DNA of 64,000 bases from Ditylenchus dipsaci (lineage: Eukaryota > Nematoda > Chromadorea > Rhabditida > Anguinidae): positions 1 to 64,000 of the forward strand of contig SADC01000501.1 in NCBI GenBank assembly GCA_004194705.1. The letters run 5' to 3'. Below the pieces are notes generated by a model. The model did not search any database. It worked only from the letters and a program-made list of their open reading frames with translations, and was not told the DNA's origin. Numbering within the stretch: the stretch's first letter is position 1; each line of letters starts with the position of its first letter. The position numbers were made by a program, and so were the translations under genes. This document shows, piece by piece, positions 45,901 through 60,900 of this stretch.

Positions 45901-48900
45901 GTTTTTAAGAGACAGGAGTTGTTCCAGTAAAACAGGTATTTCTCGAGTTTTTCATGACTACACCGAGTCAGATGATGGCTTATCATAAATAAGAGATTCC
46001 AACCTACATGATAATGTAAAAGAAGAAAAATTTACGAAAAACACTGAGAAATACTCGTTTGTACGATTAGCGGCAAAAAAGAAGCTTTTTAGCTGCAAAA
46101 AAGCATTTTAGCGGCAAAAAAGGCTTTCCCGGCAAAATGTGTGTGGTCCTGCGCGCATTTAAACCTTTCAAACTGCCATAAAATTCTCGGATTCGATATT
46201 GCCATTTCTATTGCCGAATAAAAATTATGAAAAACACCAGCAAATTTTAATTTTTTTTACTGTGCCCACGAAATTGAGGTGACCAATTCTCTCCTTTAAA
46301 TGGCTTCTCGTATGTTTATATACCTTGTTTGAAGGATATGCCATGCATATTGACGTGATGATTTCCATTAGAAGTCCCATTACTGCTTCTAACCCCATTG
46401 TTATTCTGATGCTGTTGCAGAGCAGTTGCTGCCTGAAAATATTCAAGTGCGTATGCTATAAAGTGAACCACAACTTAATTCCGAACCTGAACTAAATCTG
46501 CAAATCTAGAATTGTTGGTAGCTAAAGCCCCTGCCTCAGCATTACCACTAATCTGCTGCAAGGACTGCCAGAGGGAGGATGAGGTTGGGGTGGATCGATT
46601 GCCTGTGCCCATCAAAGCTGCTTCCAACATGCTTGGGGACATTTGCTCCAGCAATCGCATGGCTGAACTGGCTGAGTTTGGAGTGCTTGTTGCAGATGTT
46701 TGCATTTGAGGTGGAGAGTTGTTCATGGAAAGTAAACCATTGGAGATCAGCCATGGCAACAGATGTTGAGGATTGCCTGAAATGGGTAAAATATAATAGT
46801 GAATACAAATTACACCCTGATAAAGAGTCGCAGTTAAGTATTCTCTCTAGTAGACGGATCCTCATTGTTTGAAGAGTCCTCTCTAATCTACGGTATCCTA
46901 CGAGACCAAAACTAGGTGTTAATCTTTGCTTTATGGCACTTTTAACATAAAAGGCTTGAAAATAGACGGGTCGACCTTTCTATTAGGTCGTCCCAAAAGT
47001 TCGCGCAATTTCGCTTTGGCCAGCCACATTGTCTTTTGTTGCGATTTGTAAGTTTGTCGTTGGATTTATTTTTTGATTTTTTCTTCTTGCCCGATTGGTT
47101 TTTTTGTCAAGGGAATACTCCGTATACTTGAAAGAGAATAAGCCAAAACAAAGCCAACAACAATTTGAAATGTAATAGCAAACACAAGATTGGAGATCAA
47201 GCCAAATTTCTGCAAACTTTCGAAAAAACCTAAAGCTACGTTCACATACTGCGACTCCGCCTCCAACTCCGACTACCTATGTGAACACGAAAGTTGGAGA
47301 CAGAGACGCAGGTGTTCACATACTCCGACTTTGACTGCGACTCCATCTCCGACTCCACTTCCGACTATCTATGTGAACAATCGTGTTCACATACCCTTGT
47401 CCGCCTCCGACTCCGACTCTTGCGTGTTCACATACAGTGGTGGGAGGCGCGCCTCCAACTACTCAATTTTTGTATATCAAACATGTGATTTTTTTGTGTA
47501 CTGAAAAATGTTTGCAGACTCAATTAGAGTGAGAACCCCAATTTTTTTGAGGCCAACCCTGGTAATAACTCGCCTGAATGCGGCCCCAAATGCTTTTATA
47601 TAGCATTAGTATTTATATATCTATAAATAAAAGAAAATTAATAGGTAAGTTAAGAAAAATGGAAAAATTAAAAATTTGGTGTTAATATACTGTGACTCCG
47701 ACTCCCGACTCTGATTGCGACTCCATTGTGAGCACAGGACTGCAAACAGAGTCGGAGTCGCAGAGTGTTCACAATGGCGTCGGAGTCACAGTATGTGAAA
47801 AGTTACACTGAATCATAGTCGGATGCGAAGGTTTTCACATAATCCCAAGTAGTCGGAGCACGGCGTGTCAAACTGGTCAAAAACACGAATTCCAGTTTTC
47901 CTCTCAGGACTAAAAAATTCAAAAATTTTTTCGATCCATTTTTGCCGATATTTTAGTGCTAGCAGATGAATGCATTGATCGCTGTTTCTTGTGCATCATT
48001 TTGCGTCAAGTTTGGACTTAAAAGAAAGCGGAAAGCATGCTCTACAAAACTATAGACAACAATTCCAAATAATTAAAAATTTCCATCCATAATTAAGCCG
48101 TTTAAAAAATGCGTGAAATTTGCTCAAATTTTGGTGTTTTTGTTTTGGCTCTAATTCTGTCCAAAAGTCGAATTTTGGCAAACCATCCGTAATTATTAAA
48201 GCTCCGGGTCTCGGCTATCCAATGCACTTTGAATTTTTGAAAAAAGTTGAAAACTCGCGATTTCCCAGCGCGCCGAATTTTGGTCGCAATTTTTTCCTCG
48301 AAATTTAATGGACTTTTAAAACGTGTGGCGGCCCATTATTCTTAACAAATATGGTTGATGTTAAGTATTGAAAAAAAGCCTTAGACTCTCCGCTTTCGTT
48401 TGAGTATTTACTGAGCTGAACATGTTTTAAAAATTTGATCTAGTCACACGTTTTAAAAGTCCATTAAATTTTGAGGAAAAAATTGCGACCAAAATTCGGC
48501 GCGCTGGGAAATCGCGAGTTTTCAACTTTTTTCAAAAATTCAAAGTGCATTGGATAGCCGAGACCCGGAGCTTTAATAATTACGGATGGTTTGCCAAAAT
48601 TCGACTTTTGGACAGAATTAGAGCCAAAACAAAAACACCAAAATTTGAGCAAATTTCACGCATTTTTAAACGGCTTAATTATGGATGGAAATTTTTAATT
48701 ATTTGGAATTGTTGTCTATAGTTTTGTAGAGCATGCTTTCCGCTTTCTTTTAAGTCCAAACTTGACGCAAAATGATGCACAAGAAACAGCGATCAATGCA
48801 TTCATCTGCTAGCACTAAAATATCGGCAAAAAATGGATCGAAAAAATTTTTGAATTTTTTAGTCCTGAGAGGAAAACTGGAATTCGTGTTTTTGACCAGT

Positions 48901-51900
48901 TTGACACGCCTCCGGAGGCGGAGGCGAGATCGCAGTATGTGAACGTAGCTTAAAATAGACGGCAGACCCTTTTGCAACCCAAAAATTTTTATTTGCTATT
49001 TTTGTAATTATTCGCAGCATGTGATTAATACAAAAAAGATCAAATGAAATCCTGATACGTTTTGAATTCAGTCAGTTTTTGGAGGTGCCGACGTTAGGAT
49101 ATGATTTTGTTTTCAGCAAACTGCTTTAGGGTGCTATCAGGAACCAGACTTCTCCTCATAACAGAATTTTATTTCACGTTCCGTAAATTGTCAGACATAT
49201 CCCAAAGGAAAATTTATCGGTATTCCAAATAATTTATTGGACCGGTGTGCTAGATTTTTATGATCCCTTTTTTCGCTACTATTTTTAAACGCCAATTCTT
49301 AAACGCCGACTATTTTTCGGTTTCACGGTTTTGGCACAAAGACTTTTTTGTGGTCAAAAAGAAGTCGATTTAATCCCCCAAAAAAATCTTTTCGCAGCCG
49401 CCATTTTTGCCCAAAAAGTCTTTTTGCCCCTCAAATGAAGCTTTGTCCGATTTAATGAATCCCTTCTTTCAAATTAAATAAGGTTTAGTGCAAATTTAAA
49501 AAACAGCTAATTGGAATTCTTGAGATTTAAACTGAGTAATACCTGCACCAGAGCTCGTGAGCGATTGTAAAATTAGACCAAAAATACCAGACCAGAGGAG
49601 GGCACGAGCTGCAGGATGATACATGTAAGCGAGACTTCACGCTATTTTCAAGAAGTTATTTGATGACAAAATAAAAAAGTACGAAAATGGAAAGCACGGC
49701 TCTATATGTGTTCGTGGAACTCCCAAAAAATTTTGCCTTGGTCCCCCCTGTTGTTTTTTTTCGTAATTTTTTGAAATTTGTGCCTTGGTCCCCCCTGTTG
49801 ATTTGTTTGGGCCTTAAGTATGTGAGCCCTTGTCCATTTACTACGGTGGACAGAAAGGTGAACTTCCATTGAATTAGGGGTCGGCCGAAGGCGGCCAGGT
49901 AAAAACCAGGTAAAAACCCTTTAAGGAATTTTTCTCTTTAATGATTTTTTTACCTGGCCGGCCTTCGGCCGACCCCTAATTCAATGGAAGTTCACCTTTC
50001 TGTCCACCGTAGTAAATGGACAAGGGCTCACATACTTTAAAAAAAGGTTTTTGGCTGTTTGATACTTTTTAAGACTTTTGAAAAAAAATATCAAAACAAA
50101 TCAACAGGGGGACCAAGGCACAAATTTCAAAAATTACGAAAAAAACAACAGGGGGGACCAAGGCAAAATTTTTTTGGGAGTTCCACGAACACATATAGAG
50201 CCGAAAGCACTTTATTCAGCCATTTCTACCGCTTTGTTTTTTCTTTGCTGTGTTTTTACGGCTCACCCCGAAAAGGATACAAATTATTATGGAAACAATC
50301 TGTTAGGAAACAAATTCAAATGAGAACAAATTTGTTCTGGCACGACTTGTTTTGAAAAAAATTATTTCTAAATTAAATTAAGTGAGAAAAATCTGTTAAG
50401 AAAAAAATTGATTATGCATTTTTTTTACCTTTCTCTATTTGGAGCTGTGTGGCTGTATTTCAATCGTTTATTGAATTCACTTGTGTTTTACTTAAAGCGT
50501 CCCAATTCCTAATTTCAATACCTACTGTAGGTACCATTTGGCCAGGATAGCAAAAAAAAGTTTATTTAAAAAAAGCCAAAGTGCGATTTTACCTACCCGA
50601 TCCCAAACCTGGGTGGGTACCACCTAGACAGGTTGATATCCAGGTAACTCCAGCGTACGGATATATTCACCCAAACGTCCTGAAAAGTCAAACCTTAGTC
50701 TTTTTATATATAAAATTATGGTAAAAAATAAGGTATGCACCCGGGTGGATTCGAAGCAGCAGCCGCGTCGTCCACTTGGATCAAATTTTTTTTCACGTTT
50801 TCGAGTTCCAAAATAATTTTTCTGTTCTAATTCTAGCATCCTGAAGATGGTTTGACAGTGATAAAATCACGTTTTATCAAGAAATTTTTGAGTTATCCTA
50901 AATTCTTGATTTTGAGAAATCAAGAGTTCAGAAAAACTCGAAAATTTCTCGATAAAACGTGATTTTACCACTGTCAAACCATCTTCAGCATGCTCCAATT
51001 AGTGCAGAAAAAATGTCTTGGAACCCGAAAACGTGAAAAAAATTTTAATCCAAGTGGACGACTACTTGGATAGCCACCGTCGACATTGCTGGTTCGAATC
51101 CACCAGGCTGCATACCTTATTATTATCATAATTTTGAGTGTTTGAGTGGTGTATAGCTCCATATATTCATCACCAAGGTTACGGTTTCGAATCCCTCTGG
51201 GTGCAATCAGTCCCGAGTAGAATACCCTGGTTCAAATTTAACCGTTTCCAGAACACAATTTTGGATTGAATCATTTGGGTTTTTAGCACTTACAGATGAT
51301 AAAAATTTTGTACACGAAATGACCTGTGGACGAATTGATTTAGATGGTTGTGGATAAGGTACCATGATTTTTAATTAATTTTAGCTAAATCTAAAATTTT
51401 GGATTCTCGATGTGGATGCTCGCTTCGGGTAGGTACCACGGGGTCCTTATATCCAATCTGAGGTTTAAATGGTCCGATAAAAATTAGTTTATGACTACTG
51501 GTCAAGGAAAAATAATGTCTGCTACCACAAGGATTCGAACATGATCATTACCTGAAAGCATTGTGTAGACCTTTTTACTGCCTTTTTGCGTAGGCCTTTT
51601 TACTGGACACCCTCACACCTCGCACCTCGAACTCGCAGCTCACACCTTCATTGTGAATAAATTGTTCTCAACTCGTTTTTTCCAAAAAAAAATTATTTCT
51701 AAAAAAATTTAAATGTCAAAACGATATTTCCAAAACAAATCGTGCCAGAACAAATTTGTTATCATTTGAATTTGTTTTCTAATGAATTTGTTTCCTAATC
51801 GGTTGTTTCCATAATAATTTGTATCCTTTTCGGGTGAGCCGTTTTTACATATATTGATGATTAAGCCCTCCCCAGGCATCCTATATTACTTAGTCAACAG

Positions 51901-54900
51901 TATAGAGCCACTGTAAAAAGCACTTACAATTAGCTAAATTGTTGAATGAGAGTGCAGAAGGGCACTGGGTAGAGTGGCGGATGGCTGGAGGTGGGGGAGG
52001 AGGTGATTGCTGAGGTGGTTGATTAGTGACACTGGATGCATTTCTGTTGGTGGAGTTGATGAAGTTAAGAGCATTGGAACCAGTGGATTCAGTTTCGGAA
52101 GTGGAGTTGCCAGTTGACTGGGATCGATTGGTGCCCAAGAACTGGCAGATCATCCGACGCAAGTCCTCCACTTCTCTGCAACAAATGTAAATTATATACT
52201 ATAACACATCATAAAATAAATTTTAGAGATTGTAGGAAATAGGGCATGGTATAATTTGGTTCACGAAAAAGCTGAAATATACCATGAAAAATCCGTCAAA
52301 AATTTTGAAATATGCCTCGAAAAAGCTTAAACCTGCCACGAAAAAAATTATTTCTTCATGGCACATTTCAGCCTTTTCGACGGCTTTTTCGTGGCATATT
52401 TCAGCTTTTTTCGTGGCATGTCGTTTTTCGTCGCAGAAACAATCTTTTTTTGTGGCATCCTTCAGCTTTTTCGTGAACCAAAATATTTATCTTAGGATCA
52501 CCGCTATAGAGTCTTGTTAGGTTTCGTAAATGAAATTTGATTGAAAACTAGAGATGAAATTTCACTTTCGAACTAAAACAAAAAGTCTCTAGCAGTTTTT
52601 AAATAAAAATATTTTGTATATAGTGCTATTCCGTTTAGACTGGATAAGGAATATTCATATTTATTAATATTAATATTCCTACAACCAGTTACAAATGCAA
52701 AATGCCAAGGCAGCTGAACAGGAAAAGGCGGAAAAGACACGAAACGGGATTGCCACCAAAAACAATAAAAATGGGAAGGACACGAAAAAGACTTTCAGTC
52801 TCAGTAGTGCTATGTGATTTGCGGGTAGCAAAGAGGAAAGGCGAGGTAACCCGCTTACCGTATTCACTCTATTTATCACCCACCCTCTAATAAATGCCCA
52901 CCCTTAAGGACCTATATCTCAGATTAAAAAATTATTTTGCAAATCTGTTTTTCGTATTTTCTTAGTTACCACGAGTTTACCTAATTCCACTTTTTAAATT
53001 TTGGTTGAGCACTCAAAAATCTCAAAATCGAAATATTTTTTTCCGATTTTTTAAGGGTTGAAAAATAAACACCCATGGGCGATTAAAAGAGTGAATACGG
53101 TACTTCATTTCTAGATTTGAATAATAGGCCTTAGCCCTAATATAAACTTGTAGAGCATGTTAATCGTGTAGACCATGTCCGCTTTTGGCCTTTAAGACAT
53201 AAAAAGTCAAATCTAAAGACTCGGATTAGACTCAAATTAGACCACCAATTGCCGTGGTGTCTAGTAGAAGTTTGAAACTCATTTTGATGCAGTCAAACCT
53301 CTATAGAGTGGATCTCCTAAAAGGCATCCAACTTTTCGGAAGTCCACATTACCAGGTTTCAGTGCAGCTGAATATGCTTCCGAAACCCACAGGGGCGACT
53401 AGGGAAATTTGAGGAGTCGATGTTTCTCGAGTCCCTACATCCGACTTTCTCTGTCAATAGGCCTAAAATACTGACACTCTATTTACGACTATGCTCTACA
53501 AGATATATCTTTTACAATATTCAAATTCAGACACACAGTTCGCGGATTTCCGCGGGACTCAAGTGCTCCGCGGATGCTAAATCAGATTTGTCACACGGAA
53601 ATATCCGCAACTTTTTTTATATAATTTCAAAAATTTTCTGTTGGTGCCATCTTTTAGCCAAGATTCAGGGCTACCAGATGAGTTATTGATAAAATAGATA
53701 TTGTTGAAAAAATTGAGTTAAAAAAGAAAGAATCCGCCTTAGCATCCGCATTTGAATAAAGATTCGAGTAAAGATTCTTGGGCGGGTTCTTAAAATTTTA
53801 TCTGAATTTTTGATGCAATATTCACTGAGTCAATAGCTCATTTGGTAGCCCTAAACCTGAGCTACATGATTTTCGAAGCTGGATAAGGAACTAGAAAATA
53901 AAAAAAGGAAAATTTTTTGGAAAAAGTGAATAAGTTCATTTCAAGTACAGGTGGTCCAAAAAAATTCGGAAAATTTCAAAATTTTTTGATTATGAATTTT
54001 TTTATCTCCAGCTTGTTCTTATTGTTTTTCATGCACATCATATGTATTTTGTATCGAGAAGCTCACAGGTAGCTTGAGCACTGTCATCGATTTCCTGGGG
54101 AAATTGACTAACTACGCAAATTTTTTAATCATTTTCGAATTTTTCGGGCCACCCTGTACACGATGTCAGAAGCTGGATAAGCAATTGGAAACTAATAAGA
54201 CCGGAAAAAAGTGAAAAAATCAAAAATTCTGTTTCGGAAATACTTAGTGAGTAGTCTGTTTTAGCATCCGCAAACAGACTCTTCATTGTGAATGCGCTTT
54301 TACAGATGCATCGGTGCCATTATCTTGTGCTCGTTAAATTTGCAACCCATTGAAAAATTCAAGTGTACTAAGGAACGTTTTTTGCCAAAAAACGATTGAG
54401 TGGGTTTAACGGTACACGTCCAAGGTTTTGCTCGTTTCCCTATGCTACAAAATTTGAATCTGGGCTATATGAATAAAAAGTCCCAAAGGATCACTTTCAA
54501 TTATTCACTCACCTCTTGAGCTCGCGACATCCACTGCAAGATTGAGCATTTGCTACGACGGAGTTGTTGACTGCTTCAGTAGTTGAAATATGGTTGACCA
54601 CCGAGCTGGTGACTGTACTGCCAGCGGAAGAGACTGCTCGGCTGTCGTTGGTGTTGCCACCAGTCCCATTTTCCTTAAAATTATATTAGTAAAAAGATAT
54701 TCACAGGTGTTAACAGTTACTCTGCAGTATTTTTCTAAAAACTACCTAGTCCTTCTCCACCCCCTTATTTTGAAGATTGACCAAAACAGGTCCTAAACTA
54801 CCTTTTCCTGCGTAATACAATACAAGGAACATTTCTTAGAGGTTTCTGTTGAAAAAAATTTCAATTTTGACTTTATCTTCTCAAGGGTAGATGGTCTGTA

Positions 54901-57900
54901 TGAATATTTTAGGGTCATTGTTTTGGATAATTACTATATACCTAGTGCTTAGGCGAGGTTAGACCACCGTATCTTAGGTCAGGCTCAAACATGCTCTACG
55001 AACTACAAACAAGTAAGAAAACACGTTTGAGTCTGTCCGAACATATGCTGGCCTACCCTTGTCTAAGCCTAAATACCTACTTGTATTACACGGAAAAAAG
55101 TAGCTTAGGACATATTTTTGGGTCTCTTTTTGATAATTAAGGCGGAGTGGGGGATTTTAAATTGAAGAAATTTTTCAGCGATTTTTTATTATTCTGTTAT
55201 TATTATCTTGTAGCTAAGATTCAGGGCTACCAGATGAGCATTTTATAATGTAGATATCCTTCAAAAAATTGAGATAAAAATATAAGACTCCGCCCAAGAC
55301 TCCTGACTAGAATTTGAGTCATATATTTTCTTATATTTTTATATTCTTATATTTTTTATATTTTTTTATCTTATATTTTTATCTCAATTTTTTGAAGGAT
55401 ATCTACATTATAAAATGCTCATCTGGTAGCCCTGAATATTAGCTACAAGATAATAATAACAGAATAATTTTTGAAAATTTGAAAAAGAAAGTTATGGCCT
55501 TTTCCGAGTTACAAATCTGGTTTAGCACCCACAAACAGACTCCTCATTGTGTTTGAGGCCTTAAAAATAGAGTAGTTCACAGTCGGTTAATTGGGTCTTA
55601 CCCGGTTTTCGGTTAACCGGGATTTTGGCTACCCGGTTTTCGGTTACGGTTTTTCAGTTTTTTTTTCGGTCGGTTAACCGGCTTGTACCGGTTTTCGGTT
55701 TTTTTTGTCGTAAATTAACCGAAATTTTGCTGTACCCGGTTTTCGGTTTTCCCGGTTTTTTTGTACCCGGTTTTCGGTCGGTTTTTTTGGCCAAATACCC
55801 GGTCGGTCGGTTAACCGACCGGGTCGGTTAACCGACCGTGAACTACTCTACTTAAAAACTAAATTAATATTTGGATTAGTTAAACGCTGGGCTATGTTTG
55901 TAAAGTTTCATAAGAGTTTGTGAAACCCATACAAACTAGACACCTACAAGTTGTAAAAGTTGAAAGATATGGAATCAGGCAATTGCTAGATCACCGCATT
56001 GAGTTAAAACCAGAGTTGTGAAGTTCAAGTTGGTTTTTAAATTGGTCAATGGACCGGTATTCTATCAAAGTGAAGGGACAAAAAATTTGGTAAAAAATCA
56101 GCTGTGTAATCAGGGCAGATTCAAAAATGCAGTTGGTATCTTGATTACGGTCAATTGACGTTGATTGACGGGTTGATTGACCGGTCGAGTGACCGTTTCA
56201 CATCCCTAGTTATAACTCAGTCTGTCTATTCCAGAACTAAAGTACAAATCCTTCAAGGTCATAGAGCGTTATTGCCCGTCTAAGGAATCTAAGCACTATT
56301 TAAAGTTTGGATCCCAAACATCTTTTTTACTCACAAGTGCAAGAAATAAGAAATACAATAATACCTTCATAGGCCAGTGTGTGGTTTGTCCGCCAGAAGT
56401 GCCTGTAGCCGCTTTCAACTGCTGAAAATGTTTCATATTCAGTTGCAAATTAAAGTTACTGGAATGAAGCAATTTCCCACTTTGGTTCTATTTTGATAAA
56501 GTCCCACAACGACATCAAAGTGACTAAGAATTCCTGATAAGTTACAAAAAAATTCACAAAATTCACAGTAAAAGCTAGAATAATTATTTTGTTGCGATTT
56601 AGAATGGCATTTTGAAACTCTTCAAAAATTTCAATGTAATCTTTTGAATTCAATTCTTGCTATGCCAATACCAAAGTGCCACTTCATAAAAAATAAACCA
56701 TTAGAAAGTGCTAATTACTTTGATGTAGTTGCAGGACTTTCCCGACAACCTAATACGTATATCATGATTCATGAAACATTTTTTATGAAAGTTAGGAGGT
56801 CTTTGACAAAAAAATGTAGTATAATGCTTGACTGAAATATTGCCCCGGTCGACAGTATTGAAATCGACATAAGGTCGATCACATTTTTAATAAAGGAAGA
56901 CTGCCTGGATAAAGATCAAATATAGGACGTCTTGCCATTTAAATAGATTTGCACTGCAGTGCACTCGTCAGTAACTCAAACAACTATTAAAATCAATTTA
57001 AATTTGCCCCTTTCACATCACCCAAAACAGTTCAACCAGCCAAATGTTCAGACAACAGAAGCACATCTGCTGCTCATCCAGCTAAAATGTGAGAGTGCAA
57101 TCCCAAAACATATTTATTTGCGCTATTTTACCAGTTAAATATATTGCACATGCGCCGATTCCCACTAAATTCTTTGTTGGTTTTGAATTAAAGTAATTTA
57201 AAACAAAGTAGGATCACTTTTCAACAGCATGTTGGAACAGGAGAAATAGGAGAAATTTTTGTATATTTCGTTTGATGTTTACTAACATATTATTTTCAAA
57301 AAGAAATCAAGAAATACTTGAAAAACGAAACAGTCGAGTCTCTTACTATAACGACAACTCAAAGTCTTTGTTTCCGCCTAGGATCCGGCCATTTTTTACC
57401 TCAAATTTTAAGCCTTTAAGGTCCGAATAAATTTTATGCATTTTGATTTACCATTCGTACATGAAAATGACAACAGTTTTTCTAATCACGTTTTGTAGCA
57501 GTTTCGGATCATCCACCACAGTCAATTACGGATCACATACCTCAAGCTACCTCACAATTAAAATGTTAGCTCCATGATGGTGTGGTAACTATTTTTAAAT
57601 GTCGTTTACAAAAATGTATCTACTTTAATTAAAATAACCCCGAATCGAAGTGAAAATATTCGAGGCTAATTTTCTTAAAATAGATATATTTGTAGAAACG
57701 TATCCCAGAAATTTTTACGCCATCGTGTAGCTAACATTTAAAGCTTCCAATTGTGGAGTAACTTGAGAGGTGTGTTTCACAATTAAGTGGGGTAGGTGTT
57801 GCGAAATTTAGCCCACGTTTCCTGGTACAACGGCAAGTTGGAGTTACAGCCATGTCAGGGAACTCGAATTCTTTTGGAAAATACTATCGTCATTTTCGGA

Positions 57901-60900
57901 AATCATTGGTATGTCTGTGAATTCATACGGTTTTTATGACTAGAATGTTGGCTGAAAAACATGTAGAACGTTATGAGCTTGAAAATGTGGTGTTATAGAA
58001 GGAATCGACTGCATAATAAAACTTCGACAAGTGAATTCTTCTGAGCTGGTAAGGGCTGGTTACTGCGTTATCGGCATTTTACATGTAGCTGAGGATAAAG
58101 TCTAACATAGAAAGCTTTGTGAACAACCTCAAATTTGTCTTAAATCTGAGCTTTCCGCGTGCAAATTTTTTGTCTGTAGAAAAAAAACCGCTTCTAATGC
58201 CAAAAAATAAAAATCAATTAATAATCTTAAAACTATATAAATTAACAACCCCTCAAAACTGCTTCACCAACCAAAATTTATTTGCAACCCTTGTTGCCTC
58301 AACGTTCTGCTGTGTATGTGTGCATCCGTCTATAAATAGCTCAACACAAGCAAAGAAGAAAGAAGGAAGCAAAAGAAAAAGAATTTGGAAAAAGAGGAAA
58401 AGGCAAGGAGATTGTGTAATCTTGCTCCAGCTGCCCTCCACTAACTGACCATTGGTCTTGCATAGGAATGGACTGGAGAATAGCAGCAGTTGGTCCACAA
58501 CCAACCAGCTATATATTACATAATTCGCAACAAATGCAAAGAAATAGGAATAAAGCAGTTTTAAAATCAGGAAAAGAATAGTTAGTAATGAGGGTGAAAA
58601 AGCAATATACATGAGAGATTAAAAATATGGAAGCCTAAAAATATCAAAGCATGTAAAAAGTTGGATAAAGCTTTTTTTAGTGCAAAAAGTTTTTTTTTCT
58701 TCTAATTTTGCTGCAAAACGGTTTTTTACACAAAAAACCCCGATTTGCAGTAAAAAAAATGTCTTTTTGCACCAGAAAAAAGCATTGTCCGAAAAAAATT
58801 GTTTCTGGAGGAAACTAGCCAGTAAGCAATTTCGGTTTTTTTATTGAAGCACCAATATTTATGTGTGAATTTTACACTAATCACCCTGGTATCAAAACTG
58901 AAACTGTCGAGTTACTGCTACGTGTCGAGTGCAAGTCAACTGCCGCGACCAGTTTGCGTTTACTTTAGGATGGGTCCATATTTTTTAAATTTATATCCAG
59001 CTGTAAGAAAAGATCGGGAGTCAAACCGAAATGATTTCTGGTGGTTTAAAAAAAATTTGTTATAAATTTTTTTTGTTGAGTATAAAATTAAAGTTACCGT
59101 ATTTCCTCTCATAAGCGCCCACCCCTAACTTTGAGGACCTGTGTCTCAGCCCAGAGAAAATATGTTGCGAATCTGTTTTTTTGCGTTTTCTTAAATCCCA
59201 CGAGCTCTACTGATTCCGCGTTTTCGATTTTGATTGAGCACTCAAATTTTCGAGATCGACTACAAAATTTTCACATTTTCGGGGGTTTGAAAAATAAGCG
59301 CCCATGAGCTCTTATTAGAGGAAATACGGTAGTCTGAAAAAAAAAGTATTTCTGAAACTCAGCAAAAATTTAATATTCTAACCCTTACTAAACCATCAGA
59401 AAGTACAGGTGATTTGGGTGTCGTTCTGGAACTTCTGCAATTAGGATGTTTGAAAAAAATATCAGGGGTACTTTCATGTGAAAATATGATAACGAAAATT
59501 TCGAAACAGCTAGCCAAGTGAACATGTGGTTTTTTGGACTCAGTACAGCTCATTGGCTTACTGAATCCCTGACAATGCAGCCACACACACTTTACAATCG
59601 AGATATTTTACCAATAAATAATTGAGAAAATTATAAGCCGACCTCCATGCGCATTCTGAAAACTAAAATTATGAAAAAGAGAAAACGTAAAACCAGTGCC
59701 GCTGGATGGAATGGCTGTGCATTTATGCAAAACTGGTTGGCACCTCTTCACTTTGAATAGAATCGAAGGTATTACCAGTGATATCGCCTGTGGGGATCTA
59801 TCCTCTCCGCCCCATTGAAATTCCTTTTCACTTTCCATTTTGTTTTATGGAGATTACAAATTTGGAGTATTGAGCAAGAGAGAAACCTGGACGGATCAAT
59901 CATTTTATGTGGCTATGGGCAGACACAACCTGTTTTAAAATCAACTCAGATTTTGTGAGATTGGCTTAGTGCAAGATTGAAAATATAAGTATGTCTGTCA
60001 GAATAGTATGTTGGTAATCATAAATTTTGGATGTTTTTGCAAAAAAGTAAGAACAGTCAACTATTTACATCATGAAGTTGACTATGTCAAGCGGTGACCA
60101 AATTTGGCTGTGCTTCAGTCTGAAACTGAAATTTTCAGACGACAAAAATTTAGGTTAGGAAACTCATGAAAAAATTATCTACTTTATGTGAATATTAACC
60201 GGATTTTTTATGCGTGGGCTGGGACTTTGCAGAATCGCTGTTCAATTATTTCAATTTAATTAATCAATTAACAATCGGACTGGAAGGCAAACGTTTACCT
60301 ACAACGCAACAGTCTCACTTCAAACCCACTTTTTCCAAAGAAAAGGGGGGGAGGGCCTAACTGTGACTTGAGTAATTTTTTGGCTTTCCAGCTTCAAAAG
60401 CCTACAAAAGTAGCATAACTGGCGCAGCACAGTTCAAAAACACCTCGATTCATAACATGGTTTTTCATGTGTGACCCATCGACTATTGGCTAATTGTCCT
60501 GCTTTTTTAGACATTTAAAGTTAGGGGACCGCATTTACAGGTAACTTGAGCACGCTCTTCAACTTTGTCATTGAAGTTCCCTCATCTTCAATTCAGGGGC
60601 TTTTCTTCACAGTAAAAAGTACTTTTTTTGGGTTGCCAAATATATGTTTTTAAAAAATAAGGACATTTTCTCAAAATAAGGATATTTTAGGGTATTTTGG
60701 GAAAAATATACAATTTTATCTAGTGCTTATTGCTCTTTTGATGCTAAAAAATAAGATTTTGACTAAAATTTCAAAAAATAATAAGATTTGGAGTTCCAAA
60801 ATAAGGACAAATCTTATAAATAAGGAAGTCTGGCAACCCTGACTTTTACGAATTCGAGGTGTCTTTCAAGAAAACTCTTGTTAGTCACCCAAATCCCAAA

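Noticed and set aside
46512..46872. Plus- and minus-strand frames overlapping 46487-46776
   Set aside because: Shadows of the lin-14 exon, whose splice sites and phase fit only one frame.
48120..48652. Two identical 62-codon frames on opposite strands (48120-48308 plus, 48464-48652 minus)
   Set aside because: They are the same sequence in the two arms of one foldback; no protein signature.
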